From NCBI RefSeq assembly GCF_030247195.1, contig NC_080672.1, positions 378,734,166-378,798,165 of the forward strand: a stretch of 64,000 bases of DNA, in the 5' to 3' direction. The translations under genes were made by a program, and so were the position numbers. Source of the DNA: Topomyia yanbarensis. Its lineage: Eukaryota > Arthropoda > Insecta > Diptera > Culicidae. Numbering within the stretch: position 1 is the stretch's first letter; each line of letters opens with the position of its first letter. Shown here piece after piece: positions 1 through 11,329 of the stretch. Under the pieces are notes generated by a model. That model saw only the letters and a list, made by a program, of their open reading frames with translations. It was not told the origin of the DNA and did not search any database.

Positions 1-991
1 AATATTGTGTAGCAGTTGTGCAACATTTAAAACTTTCAACAAGTTGCAATTGCTACTTGGGTAATGTCCCAACCGTATTTTAAAAATATAAGCAAAAACA
101 AGAAACTTAAGCTGTTTATTTGAAAATATTGCCGTTTTCACTGTTTTATTGATTTTACGAAGTTTTATTTCGATAAATTACATAAAAAAGTTATTTTTGA
201 GATTTATTGCATTGAGTTTTATTTATGTAAACTTTTTTATGCTAACTTAGATTGTAATAATCAGCACAGTGTTCAAATAGTGGCAAAAATGGTAATTTTT
301 ATGCTCTTTTTTTAAACTTTCATCACAAAAAACGGACACGGTCCGAAAAATAAATTTCCTAACGGCAATACCAATACATTCATATACTCTCTGCGTCACA
401 CTCATGTATAATCAATTCTTATAAAATAAATATTACCGCATCAGATTATTTAGAAGTGTGTAGCATCTCGCTTGTCATTGTATTGCGCATCAAGCAAAGT
501 GCACACAATGTGGATAAAGACGAGTTTCGATTTTATTTACACATTTCGTATTTGAAGATCGGCTCACACTCGGCTAGCTTCAACGGACAGTCAGAAAAAA
601 CCGGTTCGGAATAGTGGTGGGGCATTTCGGGCAAAAGCAAGGTAATGCCTGTACAAAATATGACCAGTTCTTCCCGTCATGTACGGGAAGCAATACTTAT
701 GGTGTGGATCCACGTATCCGAACCGAGTGTCCGGATCCAGACACTTGTCTGGATTTAAGCACCTAGTTTGAGTTGGTCCGGATCCGGGAACTGGTCCGGA
801 TCAGAGAAATGGTCCTGTCCAATCTACCAAGTAAAAAATCCGTAATTCCGGCTGTTTTCTTGCAAAATTGGGGCAGATTCCTGCCTGAATTCCGGCAGCA
901 GTCCGCAAGAATTCCAGTTGGATTCACTCGATACTAATACTATCATATAAATCGACCGAATTATGCTACATACAGAGAGAGCGAGAGAAAG
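1..991. other. AT-rich non-coding, no gene seen
   Basis: No reading frame with recognisable similarity. The only structure noticed is a short GC-richer patch at about 720-815. There the palindrome TCCGGATC occurs three times (730-737, 777-784, 795-802), and a small hairpin CCAGACA/TGTCTGG lies just after the first. A purine-rich run (GAGAGA) at about 975-1000 leads into the target duplication of the next element. Confidence 0.5.
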
Positions 992-1413
992 AGAGAGAGC
1001 CGTGGTTGACACATCTAGCCTAGTCTAGTCTACACATACACAGCCAATACAGCCTGGAAAAATGAGGACGTTCGTCCACAATTTTTCTTGTCATTATTAA
1101 TGTTTGTGGCACATATTGAATATGACACAAGCATTAAAGCGGCCAGGCTAACTGTGTAGCGTACAAAATAAAGATGATTCAATATTATACGGCAATCAAA
1201 TTATTCATTCAATGAATAATTTAATCAACGGATTATTTTGAACCTTGAATAAGGAAAAAACATGGAAAACCGTACACAACCGTTTAAATTTGATGGGGGT
1301 TTGATAAATCGTTGGGAATGATTTTGCTAAGAGGGTTAATGTCACTCCTTTGGTCCCAGGTTCCTGGGATGGGACAGAAGTATTTAGTATAGAGAGAGCC
1401 GAGGTTGACACAT
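992..1413 (+). mobile_element. 376-bp retroposon-like repeat with 23-bp target duplication
   Basis: The body (1015-1390) is flanked by direct repeats at 992-1014 and 1391-1413, each running from AGAGAGAGCCG to GGTTGACACAT with one mismatch. A duplication of this length without terminal inverted repeats is typical of target-primed reverse transcription (LINE/SINE). A diverged second copy of the same body lies at about 56609-56972, sharing ACACAGCC near the start, GCGGCCAGGC/ACGGCCAGGC, and GGTTAATGTCACTCC near the end. No protein and no convincing A or B box was found, so it is left as an unclassified retroposon. The duplication is seen directly; the mechanism is inferred. Confidence 0.7.
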
Positions 1414-1597
1414 ACTGAAAAAGTGTTTGGTTGTGTGATGCACATACTTGTACAGCTACCGAAATTCGTCATTCCACCGTTTACTATCTTTGCGGTAATG
1501 TGGGTTTAATACCATAATGCGCAATTGCATGGTCTGTTACCAAAAAGACAAAATAATCTTACCCAAAAGTAATCGAAACATACCCGTCGGATACCTA
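1414..1597. other. Short unassigned spacer
   Basis: Nothing recognisable between the retroposon and the foldback-family fragment. Confidence 0.4.
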
Positions 1598-1965
1598 TTA
1601 CCGTATTTTATACAGCAAAACTATCTGAAAACGAGTTACAGTGAATAAAAATTTCTGCAAGAAAAAAATATACAATGAAAAAAACGAAATTCATGTTAAA
1701 AATTTAAATTGCCGGGAACCCCATTTTTTACTTTTTATATTTTGTCAACAAAAATTTAAAGATAAAGGAAACATTTTAGATGCGATTGTGTGATGGAGAA
1801 GTTGTCAGTAAAAAGTTTTCCTAACGATAACTTTACATACATATTTTTAAATTTCATATAGTAATTGACCGGCAAAACTGTTACTTTATTAAATACAGAA
1901 AATAATTCTAAGTGTTATTTCAAGTCAAAATCTTTCTAAATGCGATAGATGTCGAGATATTTATA
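1598..1965 (+). repeat. Fragment of the 2.3-kb foldback family
   Basis: This stretch is collinear with the left arm of the large inverted-repeat element at 43970-46291 (arm segment about 44327-44720). Shared landmarks in the same order are GTATTTTATACAGCAAAACT, ATATTTTGTCAACAA, ATGATGGAGAA / GTGATGGAGAAG, and GTCGAGATATTT against TTCGAGATATTT. Only one arm is present, so it is a truncated relative. No coding potential seen. Confidence 0.65.
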
Positions 1966-3055
1966 TAATTACATTTCGTTGTTAGTTAGTTGAATTGGTT
2001 TCGCGTATTTGTTGAACAATCATGCAAAATATGCACATAACAAAACAGGGCCGTCTTAAGACCACTCGGGAGCCCTGGGCACAACTGAGCTGAGGGGCCC
2101 CTATAATTGAACAGGTATAAACTGCTGTAGGATGATCAAAAATAATCCCCAGATTTATTTTTCAAATCAAGTCAAATCATTCAACCATGTGAAAGCATTA
2201 AAAATATTGTAGAAAGCAAAATATATTGAGAAAAAAATAGATTTCCATCACTATAAGTGGCATTGTAAATGTCCAGGTACCGTCGAAAAACGGAAGATGA
2301 TTTTGGTAGATCTTAAAATGATATTAGCATTTCTGACCAACCTGACCGAAAGTGGCAAAGAGCCTAACACACTATATGCGGTTGTGGGAGTCCAAGGTGA
2401 GCTGCGTACAGTATAAAGGACTTACCAGCCACGCTATTCACCCAAATCATATAATCTGACCTTAATAATTGTAAGACGCTATTTGAGGCTAAAGAGTGCC
2501 ACCGTCAATAATTAGGAATGACGGAGTAAGGCGGGTTAAACGTCAACACTACAATGTCGATGATTCATTCAACAATTGTCCTTACACTACAACAATTTGG
2601 GAAAAATATTTAGCAATATGCCAACTAAATTCAACTTGTTGAAACATGACGATTACGTGATTTACAAAAGTTTAATTGATTCGTACAATGTTGTTCTCAA
2701 TTTCTTACTGTTCCTGATGTGATGCAGCTGGAAAGTCAATTGCCAGCTTTACAAAAAAAACCGCATTGTTTTCAATCATAATTCAACTTCATTTACAGAT
2801 GACAATATTTTGGATATTACAGCCATTGAAATCAATCGATATTATGTCGAATCAAAGTGTGTGATTCTAGGTTCATTCATTCTAGATATTCGCAATTTTC
2901 GCTGCAGAAATATAACGATTCTTTGAAATAGTGTCTCTTCATGCACAATTAGTTTGTGAGGCAGTGCATTCTTTTATAGTGAAAGGTTCGGAGAGACGAA
3001 GATAGCAAACAAGTACACTATAAGTAATATTAATATGTTTATATTCAACGAATTA
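1966..3055. other. Unassigned AT-rich spacer with one MITE-like end
   Basis: No gene. At 2047-2115 the sequence CAGGGCCGTCTTAAG followed by a GGGGCCCCT patch resembles the terminus of a hAT-type MITE, but no matching opposite end was found nearby. The rest shows no domain or repeat that I recognise. Confidence 0.4.
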
Positions 3056-3059
3056 GTAT

Positions 3060-3185
3060 CTCAATTACGGCGCCGGTAATTAAGTGGCAAGTCTAAGGTT
3101 TCGATGATAGAGTCACCTCTCTGGTATTGGTGATAGGCACTCAGTGCAGCAAGAGACCGAAGGAAAATAAATAAATAATAACAAT
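3060..3185 (+). repeat. Possible LINE 3' end with short AAAT tail
   Basis: A moderately GC-richer stretch ends abruptly in AAAATAAATAAATAATAACAATAA at 3163-3186. Simple tails of this sort close many Jockey/CR1-type elements, and the LINE at 25.2-26.1 kb in this window has the same kind of tail. No coding part is attached, so this is a weak call. Confidence 0.3.
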
Positions 3186-3689
3186 AATTAGACTTTTCAC
3201 CTTTCGCAAGTACAGATGTACAAAATCAATACCTTCATTGGTACGTAAACAAATAAACATAGTAAAATATCGAAATTACTCGAATCTAATAAAATGAGCA
3301 TCCCAATTCATTTAATTCACTACCACAACTATTAGCAGTTGATTCATAATCTGCCACAAACAGAAATGCAACCATCTACCAAAGAAGCTCACCAAAGGCG
3401 AAAAGCATATGCAATATCACTTAAACTGGAATATCATACAAAATGTAAACACAAACACAAATGAATTAAAATTTAAGTTAAAAAAATTCATTTCAATACC
3501 AGTCAAATAAAACAGTCGAAATAGGAAACCTCGACTATCTACGGGATACGTTCCATTTCAGCGAGTATATTCTGATTCCTGATTCTGACGGCCTAAAATA
3601 TTTTTTGATAAGGCGGTGTGTCGTACAAATATAACATAATTAGTTCTAAAACTAAAATGGATCTTCGTATAGTGTAAGGATTATAAGCG

Positions 3690-4390
3690 GCTAGTAGAAG
3701 CTTTCAATCCCAATAGTACAGTGAGAGACGAGGTGAGAAAATTGCATTTAAGCAAAACTTCTGTATAAGATGCACATACAAAGTCCAAAAGGCGCCGAAT
3801 CGCGATAACTGGCAAAAATCTGTAGGGAAACCACATGCGCGAAGCTCTAAACCCAGTTATAGGCGGAACCACATTACTTCGTCATGGATGACAATACAAG
3901 ATTGGGCAGGCAATTTTCTCATGTGGAAAGTGGAGCGTCCCGTTCGTGACAACCGGAACGGTCAATGGGCAGGTGTACTTAAACGAATACTTCCAAAAGC
4001 GTCTACTTCCACTTCTGAGCTCTCACGATGGCCCTACGCTTTTCTGAAGTGGTATAAGGTTTAGGAAGTAAATATGAATATTAACTTTTCGGAAGTCGCG
4101 CTAATGCACTGAGAGCACGCTGCTCTGAGAAACTAGCAAAATCGTCTTAGCGGCTGCTCGTTCAGTGGGCCATAAGCGCGACTTCCGGAGGATTAAGCCT
4201 CCGAACACGCTGGAAATGCGACATATCAGGAAATACTGGGCCATCATGACGCAGGTATTCCGGAAACATGCTAACGAAGCGAAATGAGAATCAGAAATGA
4301 GGAAAAATATATTTTCACAGAATAACAAGTTGGCAGAAACGTTGTACACGACTTTATGAGCAGTGATAAGAAAATTGAATGAAATAAACT
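3690..4390 (+). pseudogene. Decayed Tc1/mariner (DD37E-like) transposase relic
   Basis: Reading across frames gives a broken transposase collinear with the two better copies in this window. There is a helix-turn-helix remnant near 3725 (VRDEVRKLHLSKTSV). A catalytic block MDDN stands where the others have MDDE (about 3883). TTGTVNGQVYLNEYFQKR lies at about 3950-4005 (homologous to KGTVNGEFYKSECLEKR), followed by SSHDGPTLF. A C-terminal EKYWAIM-like block at about 4230 has the catalytic Glu replaced (RKYWAIM). Several stops and frameshifts interrupt it. It is much older than the copies at 8.3 and 54.2 kb and belongs to a related but distinct lineage. Terminal repeats were not identified. A minus-strand ORF here (4101-4349) is a shadow. 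Confidence 0.65.
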
Positions 4391-4523
4391 CGCTTAGAGT
4401 TTAAATACGATAAAATGCATATTTTAGCGCTATTAGGGAGGGTTCCGCACTATTTTATTAATTACGCGGCATACAATCGATGGAATGCATTGGTGTCAGC
4501 ATATTTGGTTCATTCTCAAGAGC

Positions 4524-4813
4524 CAGGCCCGCGGAAAGCGTGGGTAGTATGGGTAGTACTACCCACTCGAAAATAACCGAGTGGGTAATTACCCACTCGA
4601 AATTTTGAACAATTTCAAAAAAATTAGATGTGCAACGCATGTATCTCGCTATACACACATTTGAAACCATCGATGTACCACAATTGCATTTGCATAAACG
4701 AACGTGATTTAATGTGAATGTAATGTAAGCGTGTGCATTGCGAAAAGGGAAAAATCCTTACTAATGGACTATGCTTTCTACCCACTCGGGGGTAAAGTGT
4801 TTCGCCGCCCCTG
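4524..4813 (+). mobile_element. 290-bp hAT-type MITE, copy 1
   Basis: Begins CAGGCCCGCGGAAAGCGTGG and ends in the inverse-like TTCGCCGCCCCTG, with an internal short inverted motif TACCCACTCG. It is nearly identical over its length to 57859-58159, which has an 8-bp target duplication and thereby defines the ends. Here the flanks do not match (TCAAGAGC versus GCCAATAC), so this insertion is old, rearranged or recombined. It carries no protein and would depend on a hAT transposase in trans. Confidence 0.75.
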
Positions 4814-7800
4814 GCCAATACATATAATAAAAAATGACCTGGTAATGTTGGAATACATTTGTTTCAGCGCATAATTTGTTTTGAATACAGTGCTTAGTTG
4901 TAAATCGATTATAACGAATATTGCAGATATCAAGAGAGTACAAACTAATATTTCTTCTTACCTACAGTTTCAGAATCATTTGCGTTTGTTTCCTGTATGC
5001 CCAGAGCTAAAAAAGACATTAAATCGGTGCGATGCAACAGATCATTACCGAATCCTCAAAGTAACCTACAACACGTCAATTAAGCGTTCAACCGCATGTA
5101 CTGTAGCAAAACCAACAGTCTGCCAATTAGCAAAACTCTTTCCAGACACCTAAACAGTGGCGACACCTCACAGTTGGAAGTGATCATCTCCAACTGGCTG
5201 ACAATTAGTGACACTCTTCAACTCACACGAAACAAAGTTATCACGCCAACCCAACTCTCCTGCTCATTAGTACCACCTTAATTGCTCGCCTAATGCAATA
5301 ATTAATCTAATAATTTGTTGCAATTAGTCGACCCAAAGAAACGTCACGCCACGAAAAATCGATTCACCGCAAAACTCCAGCAAAACAAGATGGTTGCCAG
5401 TTTCCCGTCGAGAAAAGTGTACAGTCAAGACTGGCCCTAAACGATCGAATCAGAATCAGTAGGGCTGGAAAAATCCTTACCGAAACGTTCGTTCGAACTA
5501 CCGATGGTCTGACTGTGTAAATGTCGCCCGGGTAGGCACCATCGTCGTCAGCAAGAAACCTTGACAGAAGATTAAACGTGAATGGAACATGCTGTGTGGT
5601 GCTTATTTTCCCTTTCAGACAGCAATCAAAACATTTATTATGAATGTCGTTTGCTTCGACGGTTTTCTGGGGTTGGTATAATGGTGGAGAGGGGGGTATT
5701 TGTGAAGCAGAAAAAGGCAAGGATCGCAACAACTTCTTCTCTGCTTTTGTATCCCTTAACGAACGTAGATTGGCGGCAGGTCGGATGGGGAAAACATAAT
5801 GGACCCCGAAGCAGGCGGACTTTCTTGGCTGGTTGTGACAGTTTCGTTTGAAAAGAAAATTGGCTTGACAGGAATGTTTTCTTGTACGACGGCGTTTGGG
5901 GAAAAGCTTCCCTAAATCTTATTTGTTACTTTTTACCTCTCGAAAGAAAGGTGATTGGCATTCTGGTATATTTTAAAGAAGTGCTATTTAGTATGCTAAT
6001 TTGAACGCCACGCGAGAATACTTTGATTTGCTAATATTCCTAGTCTGTGATTCGTTAGATCAATCCCTTCAAAACAATTTCATTCAAAGGACAATACAAA
6101 ATCTGAAACTATATTATGCCATGTCGACACAGCCAACAGAAAAAACTCATCATGGCCTATTTCATGCACTCACGTCGGCCGCCATCAGTATGAAAAATCA
6201 ATTTTCGCGTGGGAAAACCCTGTCATACGGTTGGGGACGTTTCGCGAGATGACAGAAACCATTGCCTCTAGATTCGGCTGCTAAAAACTTCATTTATTGC
6301 TTTGTTTCAAACAGAATCCTAGAGCCTTTTTTCATCACTGCTATCACCGGACAATAGGAACTCGTTGAAAAACCCCGCTGACGATTGATGGCCGCGATCA
6401 TCGTTGTATCGGTGGCCAACGCACGAAAGAACCCCGGATGTGCACGACGAAGAAAATAATAAAATTGAACGAAATTGGAATGGAAAGGTTCTTTACCAGC
6501 ACTGGCCGATGATGCCGCTGCTGCTGATGCTGCTGCTTGTGCCAATGGTAGAGGACCAGTAATATGAATTCTCGTCGAACGACAAACGGTCCCCTCTAGG
6601 GTCCGGGATTTTTTCGACCTCTTCCTACTGAGCTGTGTTGGGAGTTACTCACGGTGGACATGCTTGATGCAATAAACATCAACTGGTCGAAAATTGAGCG
6701 AGAGCTAGAGTGGCGCACTCCTGCATGATGACATTTTTGTTACACGAAAAAAAAAACAAATTGTGAATTTTACTTGCTCCTATTTACAGGTTCGTTAATC
6801 ATATTCTAGTTTGCACCACATACTGACATCTGACGAGATACTAATACTGCACAGATTATCCACGGTTACTGTCCAGATGGAAGAACCAATTCTTTCCGTG
6901 TACGAACTGTGCTTGAATAAAGGATGATTTCGAAACAAGCAGAACTCATAAAAAGTGGGACTTTTCCATCATGGCGAAGCAAGTTTTTGTTTCTCAGCAC
7001 GAAGCGAACACGGAAGCGGATTGACCTGACTTCAACGATAAAAAAAACCTTAATTGAAACCATGGCATGAAATAACTGTTTTAATTGAGTTTGTCCGCAA
7101 ACCGGCGGGGAATTTCCCTGTTTGAAAAGCCCCATTCGATGGAGATGGTAGGCTACGGTGCATCTCGGAGCATTTTGAAATGAAACAGGCGGATTGGTTT
7201 GATTTCATTCACGAGAAAATAAATATTTCTTTGAACATACTTTACATTCATGTATATGACATTACATGATTTCAAACGTGCACATTATTCCAGTACAAAA
7301 ACATTGGGGATAGACTTCACTGAAACCACATGGAATTTCTAATCTTAATATCTCCAATAAGTTACACAAAAAAACAAGTGTTCTTTCTTTCATTTGTTCT
7401 GTAACCCGTTAGAGTAACAATTCAGCACTGCTAGAAAAATTATCTAATTCTACTTATATTCACCCTAGAGTGCCATATTTTATCAAATATCAACATTTTT
7501 CGGTGCCCTTTCACATTTGGCTGTAAATGTTTTTTGTTTTCGCTTTTGTTAGAGATTTTGTTGGTGTAAATGAGTGTAGCATTTCGCTCTCAAATCCAAA
7601 AACACCATCCACTCTCGCTGTGGAGGATAAGCTGAGTGACGTTTGCTTTTCTCCATTTTCAACAGTTAGAAACCGTAGCGTCGGTTGGGAAGCACACTAC
7701 GATGTTTTCGTGAATCCATTTCAGGCAGTAAATATTCCGGAGATTCATCCCCGCGATCGCTACACCCTCTTATGTCCGGCATCAACAACAGCAGCAGCAC

Positions 7801-7985
7801 TACGCATTGCGGACAGTAGCGAAACTATCGAAGGTAGAAGAGGCAAACAAGATAGTGGATGAACTGTACTTTTTGTTGACAAGAAGGTTGATGTGCACAA
7901 AGAATTTCAACAGATGGTGACTATGATCCGAGGAGCCCTTTGATTGACCATTAAGGAATGGCAAAGAATGGCGTGGAGAGCTGCA
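4814..7985. other. Three kilobases with no supportable gene
   Basis: The composition is somewhat GC-richer at 5300-6700 and several short open frames exist on both strands, but none shows a recognised domain, codon bias or splice pattern that I would defend. A (CTG)n-like run at about 6512-6540 gives an alanine-rich frame on the minus strand, which is most likely simple-sequence. The 111-residue frame at 7527-7862 has no recognisable motif. This block could be single-copy host intergenic or intronic DNA. Confidence 0.4.
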
Positions 7986-7990
7986 ACAGT

Positions 7991-8034
7991 GAAGAAGTAA
8001 TTGTAGACACTTTGGTGTCTACAATTACTTCTTC
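7991..8034. repeat. Perfect 20-bp hairpin, 4-nt loop
   Basis: Left arm 7991-8010 (GAAGAAGTAATTGTAGACAC), loop TTTG at 8011-8014, right arm 8015-8034 exactly complementary. There is no T-run, and in a eukaryotic context a terminator is not expected. It lies about 250 bp upstream of DD37E copy 1 and is outside that element. Its origin is unknown. Confidence 0.85.
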
Positions 8035-8230
8035 TAAGACTGCTTTGGTGGCAGTATAAACTGCAGCACCGAAGAAGGTGAACATCAACAAAGCAGGGAG
8101 GGTAATCAGCGAGGTGAATGGCAATTCATAAAGGGTAGTAACCACACCTTACTTCACACAGAAGAGGCCAAAACCTTCGCCGGGAGAAGTAAGACCGAGT
8201 GTAGTCCTATTTGTACACATGGCTACACTG

Positions 8231-8283
8231 GGTCTGGGCCAGGGGTCCCGAAATTTTGGGGGCCCCGCACTGAGGAGGAATAT
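8231..8283 (+). mobile_element. MITE-like terminal fragment abutting DD37E copy 1
   Basis: GGGTCTGGGCCAGGGG... GGGGGCCCCGCACTGAGGAGGAATATA closely resembles 43210-43265 (GGGTCAGGGCAAGGGG... CAGGGGCCCCCAGCTTAGGATGAATATA). Two dispersed copies of the same end are therefore present. Its junction with the DD37E element coincides with loss of the outer 13 bases or so of that element's 5' inverted repeat. Confidence 0.5.
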
Positions 8284-9565
8284 AAATTATTGCGACACAT
8301 TCAACAGGGCATAACTTTTTTACCATTGGGTAAAAATTAACCAAATTTTGCACACTTTCTCATTGATGTGTATTGTTTACATGCTGTCAAACTCGAAGTC
8401 GTGTTTTTCGATTCAACGAAAATGAAGGTGAACCAACGCGAGTCGAGAGAACAAATCCTTTCCAAACACCTGGAATTTCCTGACCTGTCGCACCGGCAGT
8501 TGGGAAAAATGTTGAACATTCACCATTCAACCGTCTCCAGAGTGTTGAAGCGGTTCCAGGAGCGGTTGACATTGGACCACGGCAAAGGAGCTGGAAGAAA
8601 ACCGGGACCGGAGAACAAAAAGACGCAGGGAAAGGTTAAGCGGATGATTAAAGCAAATCCCAACGTCTCAAGCCGTGATTTGGCTAAAAATATCGGCATG
8701 TCGCAGAGCTACGTCCGGAATGAAAAGAAGAGAGCTGGACTATATACATACAAGGTACAGAACTTCCCAAACCGCGATGAGCGGCAACAATCGACGGTTA
8801 AAACTCGGGCACGGAAGCTCTACGAGAAGATGCTGACAAAATATGGCTGCTGTGTGATGGACGACGAAACGTATATAAAAGCCGATTTTAAGCAAATTCC
8901 GGGGTTGGAGTTTTTCACCGGCGAGAGCAAGTTCTATGTGGACGACAAATTTAAGAAGAAGAAAATGTCGAAGTTCGCCTCCAAATATCTCATTTGGCAG
9001 GTCATCTGCTCTTGCGGACTGAGGAGTGAGCCTTTCGTGACAAAGGGCACAGTAAATGGCGAGTTCTACAAATCTGAGTGCCTCGAGAAGCGCCTTTTGC
9101 CGTTCTTGCAGTAGCACGACGAAGCTCCGCTATTTTGGCCAGATTTGGCATCATGCCACTATTCTAAAAGTGTCCTGGAGTGGTATGGGGCCAATTCTGT
9201 CCATTTTGTCCCAAAGGACATGAATCCGCCAAAATGTCTGGAGCTGCGCCCGGTGGAGCAGTACTGGGCAATGATGAAGCAGGAACTTCGGAAGAGCAAG
9301 AAGACAGTCAAAGACGAGAAGGACATGTTAAGAAAATGGAAAAAAAAACTGAGAAGCTGGTACCGGATGACACTGTAAAGACTTTGATGAAGGGCATCAA
9401 GCGAAAATGCGTTTAATTTTATACTCAAGGCTCCATCGATTAACTTTTCTTTTGATTTTTGAAGTAAATATATGTATAAAACTACCCTGAAATTTTGGTT
9501 TGATTTTAAACATAAGAAAATTGGCATGACATTTTCGGTGTCGCAATAATTTCGTGTTCGCCCTT
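8284..9565 (+). mobile_element. Tc1/mariner DD37E (ITmD37E-type) element, copy 1, 5' end clipped
   Basis: Collinear and nearly identical to the complete element at 54171-55469. The 3' inverted repeat is intact (GTGTCGCAATAATTTCGTG then TTCGCCCTT, ending at 9565) and is followed by TA. The 5' inverted repeat starts inside (AAATTATTGCGACAC at 8284), so its outer 13 bases or so (AAGGGCGAACAC in copy 2) are missing and replaced by unrelated MITE-like sequence. Without both ends it should be immobile, whatever the state of its transposase. Confidence 0.9.
8422..9416 (+). pseudogene. DD37E transposase, copy 1, one nonsense codon and a late frameshift
   Basis: A cut-and-paste transposase acting on its own terminal repeats at TA sites. 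The chosen start is the ATG at 8422 (MKVNQRE). An upstream in-frame ATG at 8368 exists, but its extra 18 residues are less likely. Order of parts: paired-like helix-turn-helix (SHRQLGKMLNIHHSTVSRVL), GRKPGP linker, second HTH, then the catalytic domain. Catalytic residues are Asp in MDDETY (8857-8874), Asp in WPDLASCHYS (9142-9144) and Glu in PVEQYW (9256-9258). There are exactly 37 residues between the last two, which defines DD37E. A TAG at 9112-9114 interrupts the frame where copy 2 has CAG. Near 9340 an A-run indel shifts the C-terminus into another frame, which continues to 9416. It is non-functional as it stands. The minus-strand ORFs here are shadows. Confidence 0.92.
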
Positions 9566-9567
9566 TA

Positions 9568-10440
9568 AGGTCCACTCCAATACTATAACTCTTCACTACG
9601 TTGCTAAAAATGGCAGAAATTTGAATTGAAAGTTGTTTTATAGTTTAAGTTTATACTGGAATTGTTTTATCAATATCCGAATACCTTATATCGATGAAAC
9701 GGTAGCAGAACCATTCGGAATCGCATAATGATTCGTGTTTCATGTGAGCAAAACATTCAAAAAGCATCTGACAACCATGCTTAGTAATACTAGTGACAGG
9801 AAACGCATCGTAGCAATGTCAGAGTGGCATTGAACCAATTCGCACAAACATTTCGATCTAAGATTTAATTTATTTTAAGCAAAACCATGTGATGTGTTTT
9901 GGATTACAAGTATAAAAATTTCGGAAGGGTCCGGACCGTAGCAACTAACAAAACACGATTGCGAACAAATCTGTGTCTGGCAAGCGTACTGCGGATGTGG
10001 AAAAATGATTCAGGTTTTCATCACATTTAGAACCGGCAACGGACCAAACTACAAAAGTAAACCACTCTAAATTCTGCTCTTCCACTATGCCTGACCCTTT
10101 TAAACTAGTCATTAATAATGGTTTGACCTAAAAGAGGGCAAACTTTAAGACCCAAAAGAGGTCAACTTCAGAACATCGCCCTATCGTGCTAAAAACGAGC
10201 GGCTCCATTCTTTTTGTTGCTAATAATATTTTTCACCCGATAAAAGAGAAACCTTTTGATCGTGAAATAAAATGATTTCATTTTTACAATGTAGTTTACT
10301 ATCCATGATCGCAAATCAGTCACATAAAGATCGGATATCCCATAAAAATTTCGTTCTGAAACCCTTACTGAAAAAAAAGCGTCAAAATTTCATGATCATG
10401 TGCATAGTTGCATGGACTTAAAAATTGATTAGGGATATGT
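9568..10440. other. Unassigned AT-rich spacer
   Basis: No gene or mobile element recognised. The motif AAAGAGG(T/G)CAAACTT/CAACTT occurs twice at about 10130-10170 as a short direct duplication. Confidence 0.4.
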
Positions 10441-10454
10441 TCTAATTATCACAA

Positions 10455-10990
10455 GCACTCACGATTGATTGTGAAACATGGATTAGTTCACGAATCCATG
10501 AATAATATTGTATGGTTTTGTGAACTATTTACATGAGTTTCACGAGTACGAATAGTCAGTCGTGACTAATTCACTGGGATTCATGATGCAGGTCACGTAT
10601 TTTACGATTTTGTAAATTATTTTACGAGCACGTACGATCAGTCGTGACTATTATACTAAGACATGAAAACATGAAAAATATTTCAAGATATTTTGTGAAT
10701 TATTTCATTGACACGAATGGTACTAATATAATAGGAAGCATGAACCAGTTTACGAATACATGAATGATTTTATGAACTATTTCACGAGTACGAATGGTGA
10801 ATCGTGACTAGTTCGCTAAGAATCATGAACCAGTTCACGTATATATGAATAATATTTTATGATTTTGTGCACTATTTTACAAGCACAGTTATTGAATCGT
10901 GATTAATATATTAGGAGTCAAGATTTAGCTCACGATAAAATATGATCTGATTTTGTGTATTAATTCATAACCACGAAAATCAGATCATGT
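10455..10990 (+). repeat. Degenerate tandem repeat, about six units of 80-100 bp
   Basis: Units are marked by CATGAACCAGTTCACG-like starts at about 10470, 10580, 10660, 10738, 10824 and 10920. Each is followed by ATGAATAATATT, TTTTGTGAACTATTT, ACGAGTACGAAT and CGTGACTA-type blocks. Unit length and sequence vary, so the array is old. Function unknown; no ORF runs through it. Confidence 0.7.
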
Positions 10991-11329
10991 TCAAGATATA
11001 ATAAATCATGAATCAGTTTACGTCGTAAGTTGGACCCTGAATAATATTCCTAAATCTATAGATAAAATCACGAGTCAACCTTTTGTTTTCTGAATAATGT
11101 CAATAAAGTTGTGAACTAGTTCACGTACAGAGAATCGAGTTTAATAAAAGCGTTATGCAAGCGTTACTGAAGGGAAACTGGTCATAATTGTAAAACACAT
11201 GCTTTTTGTTCATTGTGCTGTTCTCGTACCGTAAAAACGTGACAGTTCCAGAATTCATGGCACTGTTTAAACGATTTTGGGAACATTTTTTTCCGTGTAG
11301 TTAAAATAAGCGGCGAATAGTATGCAGGG

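Noticed and set aside
6294..6545. Alanine-rich minus-strand frame as the start of a protein
   Set aside because: The alanine run is a CTG-type simple repeat; the rest has no similarity and no supporting splice or start context.
7991..8034. Hairpin as a transcription terminator
   Set aside because: The context is eukaryotic and there is no T-tract after the stem.
8387..9596. Minus-strand open frames of 125-145 codons across the DD37E elements
   Set aside because: They are antisense shadows of the transposase, repeated in both copies because the DNA is nearly identical.
10455..10990. Tandem array as a CRISPR-like array
   Set aside because: Units are degenerate and of unequal length, with no constant repeat and unique spacers, and the sequence is eukaryotic.
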